Assembly (NCBI GenBank): GCA_029531795.1
Contig: JAPEIS010000001.1
Span: forward strand, 7,316,001-7,380,000
Direction: 5' to 3'
DNA: 64,000 nt
Source of the DNA: Sclerotinia nivalis
Taxonomy: Eukaryota > Ascomycota > Leotiomycetes > Helotiales > Sclerotiniaceae
The stretch's first letter is position 1. The number at the start of each line of letters is the position of its first letter. Below, one piece after another: positions 35,232 through 45,793 of the stretch. The notes beneath the pieces were generated by a model, which made no database searches, was not told the DNA's origin, and saw only the letters and a list, made by a program, of their open reading frames with translations. Position numbers and translations under genes: made by a program.

Positions 35232-37765
35232 CTACACTTCTAAGGCTTCCCTCGCTTTTTCCAGTATTAATTTCATTTGCGAATACAACCGTCGATTTTC
35301 AGTTGACCACCGTTTTCCATCTGGAAATACCACTTCATGAAGCTGTTTAATGCAGGGTATCAACGGCTTGCAGTAAAACGTAAAATTTGAGTCAACCTCC
35401 TCAATGAATTCACTTTCGCCAAGGACCGTGCCTGACTTTATTTTACCCAGTTTCCTTGTGTCCTCGTAATTCCAATTTTCGTATTCCGTTCTACTCCTTT
35501 CTCGCTCAGGCCCATTCCAATGTACGCAAAGCCAGAAGAGTACCCAAAAGAATGACTCTAAATCATGCATGAAGCTATGATGCTCGCCGTAAAGTACACC
35601 GATTGCCATAAATACCTTGGTGCCAGTTTTGCTTGGTGCTCCAGAAGCCTTTTCACGATTAATTTTAACAGCAAGATCGAGATCGATCAGAAAACCGTCG
35701 TCCTCGGCTTCGTTCAGCATAACATTTCCGATAGATATATCACGATGAAGGATCTCAGCGTTCAATAGCGACTCATGTCCTTAATTAATTAGTTAGTAGA
35801 ATCCAAAGTCATTTCTAGTACATTACTTTACCTTTAATCCCTCCAAGCAGTCCCGTCAGCAAAGCTTTCAGGGAAGTTGCATGATAAATGCTCTTTCCCA
35901 CATCGCGCATAATCACGCGACGATGGACTCGATTGAATTGTTGAATATTTTTTTGGACCGCCGGGGGGTCTGAGCAAACGCGTTTGGGAGGCGGCATTAA
36001 CATCTGTATAGAGCTCGAAGATCTCTTGCGTGTGATGCTTTTGATGCTGCTTCTGCTTCCGCTTCTGCCTCTGCCTCTGCCTCTCCCTCCTTCCAACCTA
36101 CCAGACGTGGCTGAGCTTGTAGTAGATTCAGATATTGCAGGTTGGCGCTGTTGAAATGGATTTCTCCCGCTGGCGTCCTGTAATCCGTTGCGAACATTAT
36201 TGCGAATATCGTCGACCGCGTCCCCAACACACACAGTCTCATGATGATAGTAACGCGATATGTTCTCTACTCCAGCTTCTGTAGCTTCTTTCAGCAAAAC
36301 ACCCTCTTCGGGTTGGTCCTCATACTCCCATGAATCCTTGATGACTAGTTGCGTATCCCGATTGACATAGCCTCTCCAGCAGGTAGTCGCTCGACCAACA
36401 ACACAAGGCTGCCGCTGCATAAGTTCTTCCAAATAAAGCCGCTCTTCCAAATCATTCCGTTGGATATTGATGTATTTTTTAGCATCTTCTTTCAGTATGG
36501 TAGGATCAAAGCCCAGATCTTCCTCATCCATCCACAAACACCCTAAAATTGTCGAAACGAACATTTGACCATCTTTGTTAATATCGAATGATTTAGAAGC
36601 CATTCCTCCAAGTCTATCAAATCGCCAAAGCCGCATGAGTGAACCGCAGATTGTAAAGCCCAGAACGAACCGACGCGTATCTTGTGCACGGAACACCTCC
36701 CGTACGTATTTTACGAGGTCAAGCCAAGTGGATTGGTGATTGTCTTCCGCCGGATTACTTTTGAGCTCGCCAGGAACGAGGATCTGGGACCAGTTTACAG
36801 GTTCGTCGCTTGAACCGTAGGTCAAGCCGATATCCAATTTCCTTGGACTGATTGATCCAGGAATAGCTTTATTTGGAGTGGCAAGACATCGACGATCTTT
36901 GTCGGGACGAAAACCTCTTTCACTCGCGAAAAGAAGAAGTTGTTCAATACAGCTCTTGAGCCAGTCCAAAACCTCTGACTCTTTACAATCTTTTGGCCAT
37001 CCTACCCAGCCAGTGCCTTCCCTATATAGTGGCAGCTCTGAATCTTTGCACATGTGGAATACAATGTCTGCAATCTCCAAAAGCTTTGGAATTGGTTCAA
37101 AGAAAGTATTAAAAAAGTCTGGAAGATCTATTGTAAGGCTTTCTCCTATTTCTTTTTTGAGTGTTGGTTCAATATCCTTCAGACGCTCGGATGAGTCTGC
37201 GAGGCGGCCAGTGCTGAACGAGAACGGTGTCTGCTTGAAGGCGGCGGCGGCAAAAGGTATGATGGATTGAGGGGGAGTGGTTGGTCCGGATTGATGGGCA
37301 GTGGTTGTTCTGGCGAGGAGGACGAAGAGTGCATTGAAAATCTCAACGTCGGATGCATGGCTGTCAACTATCTTGAAAAGTGGAATAAACGATGAAAGGT
37401 TAAAGACGCCAGATAATACCTGCGGTGCCCAACTGATAATATCTTCTAAAAGAGTTTCAGGACCGTGACGAGATCTGAGAACAGAAGCTAGCGGGATGGT
37501 TTGTAGTGCGATAATAAGCTTGAGCGCCAAATCTTTGGCATCTACACAAAATTAGCACTGAATTTAGGTAGAGGTTTTATTTTAGGTAGAGATTTTTTTA
37601 CTTGCCTGTCCTAGATGTTTCCACTAATTGTTCGACCTCAGAGATACCAAGATCTTTACATTTTTCTTTGAAAAGACGACGAAAACCATCCAAGCCATTT
37701 CCGATTGGGTTCTGTGCGATGATATCCGTATCGGAGAGAGAACTCATTGTTCGTAAGTGTGCCAT
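35232..37765 (-). CDS. FunK1-type fungal protein kinase
   Basis: Three exons: 37606-37765, 35832-37541 and 35232-35779. Intron 1 is a GC-AG intron (donor GCAAGT, 64 nt), the only choice that keeps phase (TSRTDAKDLALK). Intron 2 is 52 nt with a TACTAAC branch. The product is about 805 residues from the ATG at 37765; a second in-frame ATG lies at 37747. The N-terminal half holds GELKSNPAEDNHQSTWLDLV and FVLGFTICGSLMRLWRFDRLG, features of FunK1 proteins. An Arg/Gly/Ser-rich insert (GRGRGRSGSR) and KRSSSSIQML lie before the catalytic lobe. The catalytic loop is LHRDISIGNVML, the metal-binding motif IDLDLA replaces DFG, and TGTKVFMA plus HDLESFFWVLFW follow as usual. Its target is unknown; FunK1 genes are expanded in filamentous fungi and linked to multicellularity (known). 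Confidence 0.88.
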
Positions 37766-39222
37766 AGATGAGGAGAGAGAATCGCGTATAGTAATGATGT
37801 GGTTGTAGGGAAAGGAAAGGGGAAGAAAGCAAACAGAACGCGCTCGCTAGCTTAGGTTAGGTTTGTTTTGCCACGTGCCTATCGGCGCTCGGGAGGCTTT
37901 GGTTGATTTATTCATTGCTTTTGCCACCTTCACCAAACCACCAACCACAACAAGTTTCAGCCTCGACTTTGTTGCGTTGCTCATGATGATCGTGGCCTAA
38001 GTTGTCAAGGATTGAAAGCTCTCCATACAATTTATTTCAAAATATGTGACGTGCATTTGTCGTGCGCTCTGGTAATGCTTTTGTTCTGGTAGAAGAACTC
38101 CACCTGCTAAATGGACGGTTAACCTAATTAGGTCACCGCCTTAATATATTCATTAACTCAATGGTCATAATTCAATTCGGAAACACCCTAATGATAGAAT
38201 TCTGCCGATGCATCATCTAATTAGGTTTAGGCGTTTAGTTGGTGTGCTCAGTTGGCCGGTGAACTCTTTTATTCTGGTGTCGCTTTAATACACCGAAGGA
38301 ACAAGGAACCTGGAAACTAAAGCGGCCTCGTGGTTGACAGAACAAGATTAAATGGCACACGCAAAATTTTAACCCCACCAAAATTACTATAGGAGTTGAG
38401 GATATATACTTTTCAATGTTTTATCATGAATCAATTTTCAACCAATTTAAATAATATTTATACTGTAAAGGTTTTTTACATTGATTTATTTTTACAACCT
38501 TATTCAATCTTGTAAAATTGTTATGGGTATCGAGGACAAGTCAACTAAATGTCCTGACTATCCATTCAGACGATCTCCAAAAGGCAAAGTTCACAGGCAC
38601 ATATTAGCTATTCAAGAACTTACACATGCCCCATGTGCTGTAGGGCTCTTGCACTGCGGAGTATTGTTCAAAGTCACTCACATCTTCCCAAGCATGATCG
38701 GTCCACGAAATAGCTTGTAGGGCGAAAGCCGGAAACATATATATACTCGCTAAATAATATTGCACTGGCAAGTTGTGAATCTCTAGAACAGTTCATACCG
38801 CCATTGTTTTATGCTATGGGCGGTCAGATTCCATAGATCATACTTGATCCTACTTTTCTCCACACAACGGTGATGGAGTAAACTAGGCGAAGTATGTGAA
38901 ATTACACCTACGGTTCTGAGCTGCACGAGGGTCTTATGAAGCTTCTCGCAATTGCAAAACCACTTGAGCGGGTTCTCGCAATTGCAAAACCACTTGAGCG
39001 GGTTCTCGCAATATCTCACACTCACGACTGACACACAACTACCAATGGGCCGTGACTAGGAGGTAACTCACATATGCCAGTCTAAACCAGCTCGTCTTTC
39101 ATACAATCAAAACGAGGCACACTATGCGTTCCCTCCGTTTTACACAATACATAGTTCGTAAGTTTGATAGTGCTCTTCTGCCGTTACTGTAACTTATGCA
39201 GTAGTTTTATCATTACATAATA
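37766..39222. other. Gene-poor stretch upstream of the kinase
   Basis: Holds the kinase promoter on its left. No gene was supported. It includes the 30-nt tandem repeat at 38941-39011. Confidence 0.5.
38941..39011. repeat. 30-nt tandem repeat, 2.4 copies
   Basis: The unit GGTTCTCGCAATTGCAAAAC plus CACTTGAGCG is exact in the two full copies except for one base at the start of the first. A third copy breaks off after 11 nt. Confidence 0.93.
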
Positions 39223-39545
39223 TTGACCAAATTGACCAATCACCCCCCCCCCTTCAAAAAAACAACCATTCCAATTTGAATTATATTACATTTCATTTGT
39301 TATTTTCCTTATTATATACAATAATATTGATAAGGAGGGTTTTTGAACCCCAGGATTAGTTTTCACTTCCCCCACTCAATTAAGAGATGGAGATCAACTC
39401 CATCGATTTAACTCTGTACTTGCTATGGTCGCTAGGCCAGCATATTACCATTTATTATTTGTTAGAAGCTTATAAAGCTTCTAGCCGTCTTAGATAGTCT
39501 TAGACTCAGTGTAGACGTTAATTAAATCAATCAATCAATCAATCA
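39223..39545 (+). mobile_element. SINE-like retroposed element, copy 1
   Basis: The segment ends in an (AATC)n tail (about 39525-39549) and is bracketed by an exact 14-nt direct repeat, ATCATTACATAATA, at 39209-39222 and 39546-39559, which reads as a target-site duplication. The right 200 nt is an inverted homologue of 45559-45780: 44 identical bases (about 39484-39527) next to the tail and 24 identical bases around CAGGATTAGTTTTCACTTCC. It includes a hairpin, GATGGAG-ATCAA-CTCCATC, at 39386-39404 and a near-perfect palindrome AGAAGCTTATAAAGCTTCT. No protein is encoded. A long RNA-derived, LINE-mobilised element is the simplest reading; its polymerase III boxes are not clear. The leftmost 120 nt have no counterpart in copy 2. 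Confidence 0.65.
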
Positions 39546-39693
39546 ATCATTACATAATACTAGTCTGATATTAAAGCAATAGATAAAGGAACTGAATCCA
39601 AATATCTTACATGTAGATGTAGATGTCTAACGTCCCTATCGAACTTTTTGGCATCTGATTGGTTTGGCTTGCGTAGTGTGACCGCATTCGCAT

Positions 39694-39912
39694 TCAGGAT
39701 TTCGCCAAAAAAACGTAGGTATTATCATGACATCGTGGCACACCTCGAATTTTTCGAAGGACTTCAAGCCCCAAACCCATAATAGTTCCGCGACACTCTT
39801 TTGAGCAGCTTTGACCTGCACTTGAGCCTGGAACACGCCTGTTTGATGCAACAAGCTTTTGTAATCGAGCCTCGAACTTTTCGATGCTCTCTCCCCATAC
39901 ATTATGCTCCAT
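39694..39912 (-). other. Possible coding fragment
   Basis: A frame on the minus strand reads MEHNVWGESIEKFEARLQKL and ends VFLAKS; it is open further upstream (KIPKVFEGD). Composition looks protein-like, but no family was recognised and no flanking exons were found. It could be a gene relic. Confidence 0.2.
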
Positions 39913-42040
39913 GTCACCCTCAAAGACTTTGGGTATCTTGACTGCGCTTTTGTCCTCTCTGCCCTAAACCTGTTTCAAGCTTGCTGGGCAAGGGAGGCGG
40001 CTTGAACCCTTGAGGAACGTTCTCACTTTTGGACCAAGCTTATTTGTTCCAACTTCTTAAAATAATTTCCTCTCAAGCAGCTAGCTCACGATCATCCGAT
40101 ATGAGGCAAGTATTTAATCAATTACAGTCCGTCACCCTTCATGATTGGTAGCCTAATTGCTTCTTCGTCACAAACAGGACAAGAAAATTTTCAATTCATG
40201 ATTCACATTCCGGGTGAAGATGTTGGAGGTAGAATTGCTCCGCCTCTTCTGCCCTCAACTTGACGATCAATCAATTGGCTGACATTATTATTCAAGAAAC
40301 GATAGGCTAAATAAGAATTGACGGAGTAAGAGACAGCCATCTGTCTATCAGCCATGAGCTCCAGGTGCTCCCTCGGCGCCGGCGTGAAGGTAGTCATTCT
40401 CTTTATGCATATCAGCAATCAGTCATCATACTTTGACAACTTCAAGATTGTTGAAATACCTCTGGGAGGGCTAAGAAGTAAATCCTACATTCTGGAGGTT
40501 TTGTGAAGCCTACCCAAAATTGAAAAGGCAATTGTGGTCGTCTTTCTTAAGAGGTATGTAGCAAATTCCCAGCTGCAACACTACAATTATTCAGAGGTCC
40601 AGGAGCTGGCCTCTCTCGTCTCGGTACAGAACAAGAGTAGGACCGAGAGACCATTTTGCGATGGAGAGGTAGAGTGACCAGACGTAAAGTTTGTTGTGGC
40701 AACGAAGTGAACAGGGAAAAAGCTCTTCGCTCTACTTGACTTCAAGTATACATGCTGATTTTAATTGAAAGAATAATTAAGCGGTAGAAAGCAACAGCAT
40801 ATAGAGAGTTGCATAATAATAGAAAAAGGTGGCTTTTATTCCACCACAGAGGCCTTTTTCATTCTGATCGAACCTGCCCATTTATATATCTATGGCTTCC
40901 TCCGTCGATTAATTTGGTCGATTGGGGAATTGTTGCTTCCTATTCATCATGTCCCCTTGAGAATTTTCGCACCCAGCATATGCATCTTCACCCTGTTGCT
41001 GTATAAAAGTCACGTCGTCTTAAGATTTTATATAGTCCCGAGAAATCTCTTCAACGCAAATTTATAATCTCGACAATGATGGGGAGGATTTCCCCGGAGG
41101 AGACGAACAATTATTGCCGAGGAGTAAATGAAAAAAATCCAGAACCACAGCCATAACCCACGACAAAATAAATAGGGCAAAGAACTAATGCAGTCTGACG
41201 TCCACGCGTGCAGCTAATAAATTCTAGTGAGAAAAAGGCCCTGAAAACCCTGAAAGTTCATGTCCAAATATCCAATCCAACCGCATCAAAGTTGTACAGA
41301 AATCAAGATGGTGCAAACTCCGAACTGCAACAAAATATTCTACTTCTCCACTGATCTTACAATTATTCGCATTTTGCATGATCGTGATGAAGGAGAATGG
41401 AGATTTCGATGCGTCTAGGTTTTATCGAAATTTGATTTCGTTGTAAGTTTACAATGGAGGGAAATTTCTGACCCGTGGAGTGCGCGACCTGTAATGGCTC
41501 GTCGATTGTTTTCAGGCATGGTATAAAGTGACTATTCGAGGATGGTTTTTTTCCTCATTCATGCTTCGTATGACAACATCAATTGAGGCTCAAAACTAAC
41601 CCCAAGAAAGAAGAAATAAAGTTTTCTAGCATCATTAAATGTGGTGGAGGCTGGGTTTTTTCTCTACTCCATAGCCAAGGCTCGATTGATGGTGGGTGAT
41701 GTGGGTGATGGTGGGGTGATATTGGTGGGTATTCGCCAGGATATCAAAATGTTCATGGGACCGCTGCAATGTGTGCGCAACGTGGACTTGGCTGATGCTA
41801 TATCCCGCCTGGGTTTGCATGGCATCTCATTACTTGATTGAGAGAATGATGGCAACTGGAGAAATTTATAAATGTAAGCACTTCCCTCGTTAATTATTCG
41901 GTTTTTTATCAAAATCACCACTATATATCTTCGTCTCCAAACAAGCTACTGTCAGCCAACCACACACGATTCAAGAGTAATCTCAAGCTCCTACGAAACA
42001 AACAAATACTTTTCAACATCCTCCAAGCACATCCTCAAAA
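39913..42040. other. Gene-poor stretch
   Basis: No gene supported. A GGTGAT-rich patch occurs at about 41690-41722. The last few hundred bases probably hold the promoter and leader of the His-rich gene. Confidence 0.45.
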
Positions 42041-42283
42041 ATGTGTTGGCCAACCAAAACAAAACATTACCGCGAACCTATCGTCCGAGAAGTCGTTTAC
42101 GCTCCTCGTCCCGTGTCCAGTCGATCTCATCACCATCATCACTCTCACCACTCTCATCATCATCCTCAACGAGTATCCGTTACATCTGTGAGATCATCCA
42201 GACCTGTCAGCAGAACTTATGTTACTACGAGTCCTCGAGCAAGTCAAACTAGTTACCGCAGTTCCACATATAGACATTACTGA
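42041..42283 (+). CDS. Small histidine/serine-rich hypothetical protein
   Basis: An 80-residue single-exon frame starts MCWPTKTKHYREPIVREVVY and has a His/Ser tract (SRSHHHHHSHHSHHHPQ, about residues 27-44), then a basic Ser/Thr/Arg tail ending YRSSTYRHY. The upstream sequence CCTCAAAAATGTG gives a good start context, and the pyrimidine/CAA-rich leader is typical of expressed fungal genes. No function can be assigned; the His tract could bind metal (inference). It is short, so doubt remains. Confidence 0.5.
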   Translation: MCWPTKTKHYREPIVREVVYAPRPVSSRSHHHHHSHHSHHHPQRVSVTSVRSSRPVSRTYVTTSPRASQTSYRSSTYRHY

Positions 42284-43463
42284 AATGTCATGACTTTTAC
42301 GCATCTCGGGGTTTAGATCAAGTACCTTTAAGATCATTGCGATGGGTATATAATATAAAATGGGCGTTTTGGATGGGTTGGTATGGACGAGCAAGGGGTG
42401 CGGACTGATGTTTGTATGACATAGGTGTATGTGTAACTAGCACTGTTGGCTAGATGGGCTGGATTTTGATTCTCTATGTGTTATTTTGGTTCTGGATTTT
42501 TCGGGTGGTTGTAAGATTAATATTATGGGAATTATGGGAATTACCTTGCGGGGTTTATCCAGGTTGAATGGATGAGTTGTACGAGTCAACGAGTAATGAA
42601 TTGATGATTCTACATTGACAGAACATTTTGGATGTAGAAAAATTGTGATGTATGATGGATGTATCGATTTCATGGCCGACGTTACAGAGAAATATACTGA
42701 GAACTACCTAGATATCCATATCACCGCGTAAAGTCGCATGGTAGGTACGTTGCTTGCAATATCATCATGCCTCTTCATTCCACACCCAATACATAATCCC
42801 AGAATTAAAATCCCTAGGTTTTAGATTTTCTGTCTTCAATCCTAAAACAATTTCATCTGAAGTAATTACCCAAAAACCAAACCCAAAACCTTGAATTTTG
42901 TTCATTCATTCAATATTCTCTACCATCACATGAATTCAGACGACAAGGTTTACACTACAAATGACGTCAACATCGATAGTGGGGCAATAACCTGCATAAA
43001 GAAGCTTCCCTTGCTTCTTTGATATTCATCCTCATCCTCATCCTTGTTATCGATTATCATCAACGCAATTTATATTAATTCTAGAATTTTGCAGAGGAAT
43101 GCTGGGTAGTATATCTTCAAATTCTAACCATCGAATATTGGTATACATCGCATATTAAGTAGTGAGGTGGCTTAGTTACAAGGTTTGTCTTTTCTTCTTG
43201 AGCTCGTCACGTCGCAAAGATATTCTTGGTTATTGAGGGATGGCATTCACGCGATGGATGTCATGGATTACATAGCGAATTGAATATTCAGAAGTGGTCT
43301 AAATTTGGAGGACTCTTTGATTGTCATGTTTGAATTCGGATGTTGAAGAACATTGAATTTAAAGGATTGTTTGAGTGCCAAATACGACGAGTGCTAGAAG
43401 GGAAAGAGCTGACCAACTCTTAGAATCCAAAAAGTCCTTTCCTGATTTCGCACAACCGCCAAG
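42284..43463. other. Intergenic region upstream of Pil1/Lsp1
   Basis: Promoter and leader region of the eisosome gene; no further gene seen. Confidence 0.5.
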
Positions 43464-44831
43464 ATGTAAGTTCTATTCGATTATCTCTACCTATCTTTTC
43501 ACTGGTCTTTTCATAACTTTCACTTCGGCGCAAGGGATATGCTATAACTATGTTGCGACGGGGGAATTCCAGCAGAGCTTCTGGATCTGGAGAGAAAAAT
43601 AACCCTTTAAAGCATTTGTTCGCACCCATTCATGAATCCCCCTTGCTACATCTACGTAGTCGTGGCATCCGACCCATTTTCAATTACGCGGATCATCAGG
43701 TCGAAGTTATAATCGCTAACATTACTATTGTCAGGAATCGAGCATTATCAATCCGATCCTCAGGCGGAAAATCCTCTACCAAAGATGGATCCTCTTCCAA
43801 ACATTTCTCCCTCTCATCTCTTCGCGGAATGAATCAACCAGATCTCTCCAAGAAACTTTACAAACTCATCAAAACCGAAAATAATCTCATCACAGCGTAT
43901 GAAACCGCAGGCAAAGAACGTGTTTCTATTGCTACTCAATTATCCGAATGGGGTGAATCTACGGAAGATGATGGCATTTCGGATATTTCGGATAAGATTG
44001 GTGTATTGTTGAGTGAAATGGGAGATCAAGAAGATTATTATGCACATAATTTGGATGATTCAAGAGGGATATTGAAGGCCATTCGAAATACTGAGAAGAG
44101 TGTTCAACCAAGTCGGGATCACAAACATAAATTGGAAGATCAAATTGCCAAATTAAAGGCTAAGGAACCTCAAAGTGCTACATTGGTTACTTTAGAGCAA
44201 GAGTTGGTCAGAGCAGAAGCAGAACAATTGGTTGCTGAGGCTCAATTAACAAATATTGTAAGTTTTCTCTTTCAAGGTCATGGATGGAGTCGAGCTAACA
44301 AAATAACTATAGACGAGAAAGAAAATCAAGCAAGCATATGATGCGGAATTTGCGGCCACGATCGAAAGAGCAGAGAAACAAATTATCCTTGCTCGTCATG
44401 GACGTCGACTTCTCAATCTTCTCGACGATACACCAATCGTACCAGGAAATACTCGTCCAGCTTTTGAACATGCCGAACAAGCTAGACAAATTCTCAATGA
44501 TGCTGAAGATGATCTTCGAGATTGGCAATTAGATTTGGAAGATGTTCAATCACACGGTAACGTCGATTCAGGTGCAATGCGTCAGGAGGGTGTTCAACAT
44601 CAACAAGGACAAAATGTCGAGGGTTCTGTTGTTGGTACTGAAGATGGTTATCGTCAAGAAGGACTTCAACAATCTGAAGTGGGTGAGAGTAGAGTTAGTA
44701 GTGGACAACAAGTACCAGGAAGTTATGCGCCTAGTGTTACCGGAACTTCTGTTACGACTGGTCACATGGATTCTACTTACGCTCCAAGTGAGGTTGGTAC
44801 TACTCAGGTTAGTCAACCTAGTGCGATTTAA
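43464..44831 (+). CDS. PIL1: Eisosome core component Pil1/Lsp1
   Basis: Three exons: 43464-43465 (only the A and T of the start codon), 43735-44257 and 44313-44831, with introns of 269 and 55 nt, giving 347 residues. Splicing AT to GAATCGAGC yields MNRALSIRSSGGK, the N terminus remembered for ascomycete homologues. The donor GTAAGT is perfect, and CGCTAAC lies just before the acceptor TTGTCAG. SLRGMNQPDLSKKLYKLIK, ATQLSEWGES, KAIRNTEKSVQPSRD and ARHGRRLLNLLDDTP are hallmarks of the Pil1/Lsp1 BAR domain (about residues 30-250). The tail from about 265 is Gln/Ser/Gly-rich. The protein assembles on furrow-like plasma-membrane domains (eisosomes) and is a target of sphingolipid-regulated kinases in yeast. 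Whether it is the Pil1 or the Lsp1 paralogue cannot be said. Confidence 0.92.
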
Positions 44832-45545
44832 GGGTTCTTTGGTTTGGAATTGAAGTGGAAAGGATGGTTTATGAAATGATGGGGTGGGTTTAATTGTATT
44901 ATCGTTTTCTTTGGCGTGAGGGTGAACATAGGAACGTTGATCACTCCTTGTATTTTGTAATCTTTCCATCTTTTTCTAGGATGGTCAAGAGTGTTATAAT
45001 GGAATGTTATGGGTTTATGAATTCAACAGGATGATCTGATTAAATGCTAGCTGGCTCTGTGTTTTGACTTTTATGTGCTATTTATTCATAATAACCGAAA
45101 AAAAGGGGTCATCGTATTTTGGAATAAGAATGATCGAATTGATTGATTCTGTTGTGGGTATGCGAAATTCAGTACTGTTCTAATTGTCTTGGCAAAATTA
45201 AAGCTTTCTATATCCATATCCATATCAGTATTCAATTCAACTCAATTTTATAAATTTTATAAATTAGATTTAATCTTCCTGTTTTCGCTTTCTATACCGT
45301 TTAGTTCATCGTACTCATTTTACCGGGAAAAGCAGAGTAAATGCGAGAATCGGTGGTTGATTTTTTGTATAATTTGAGAATGGCATTTATTTCAGGAGAT
45401 TAAGATGAGTGTGCGATTTATTGTGTAATTTGTTGATTTATCTTTTATTGAGAGATGTAGTGAGAGATGTAGTGATTAGTGGGGATTTGGTAGATTATTA
45501 TTTTGAGTTGTTTTTTTTTAGATAGATATAATTGGATGATGTGTG
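44832..45545. other. Region 3' of Pil1/Lsp1
   Basis: 3' UTR and AT-rich sequence; no gene seen. Confidence 0.5.
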
Positions 45546-45558
45546 TCACAGTGGTGAT

Positions 45559-45780
45559 TGATTGATTGATTGATTAAATTAACGTCTACACTGAGTCTAA
45601 GACTATCTAAGACGGCTAGAGGCTTTTACGAACTCCTAACAGGTAACATAATGAAAGTAAGCTGGCTTATAGGCCTGGCCAAGTACCTGATTTGAATGAT
45701 TGAGATGAACTCAATCTTTTGAATTGAATGGGGGAAGTGAAAACTAATCCTGAGGAATGATCCTGTCCTACAAACGCTGA
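45559..45780 (-). mobile_element. SINE-like retroposed element, copy 2
   Basis: Inverted relative to copy 1. Read on the minus strand it runs from 45780 to an (AATC)n tail at about 45559-45576. It is bracketed by TCACAGTGGTGAT (45546-45558) and TCACAATGGTGAT (45781-45793), a 13-nt direct repeat with one mismatch, unlike the flank of copy 1, so the two are separate insertions. It shares the 44-nt block before the tail and a 24-nt block containing AAGTGAAAACTAATCC on the + strand. The hairpin is GATTGAG-ATGAA-CTCAATC, with the middle pair changed on both sides relative to copy 1. It is about 100 nt shorter at the 5' end, as 5' truncation during target-primed reverse transcription would give. 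Confidence 0.7.
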
Positions 45781-45793
45781 TCACAATGGTGAT

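Noticed and set aside
38941..39011. CRISPR-like repeat
   Set aside because: Repeat units are contiguous with no spacers, and the DNA is eukaryotic.
39340..39549. tRNA gene or tRNA-derived head in the SINE-like element
   Set aside because: On the minus strand TGGCCTAGCGACC and GGGTTCAAAAACCC resemble A and B boxes, but the spacing and cloverleaf fail, copy 2 lacks them, and the tail lies on the wrong side.
43550..44341. 263-codon ORF beginning at 43550 as the Pil1/Lsp1 start
   Set aside because: Its first 60 residues come from intron sequence; the family N terminus is obtained only by splicing 43465 to 43735.
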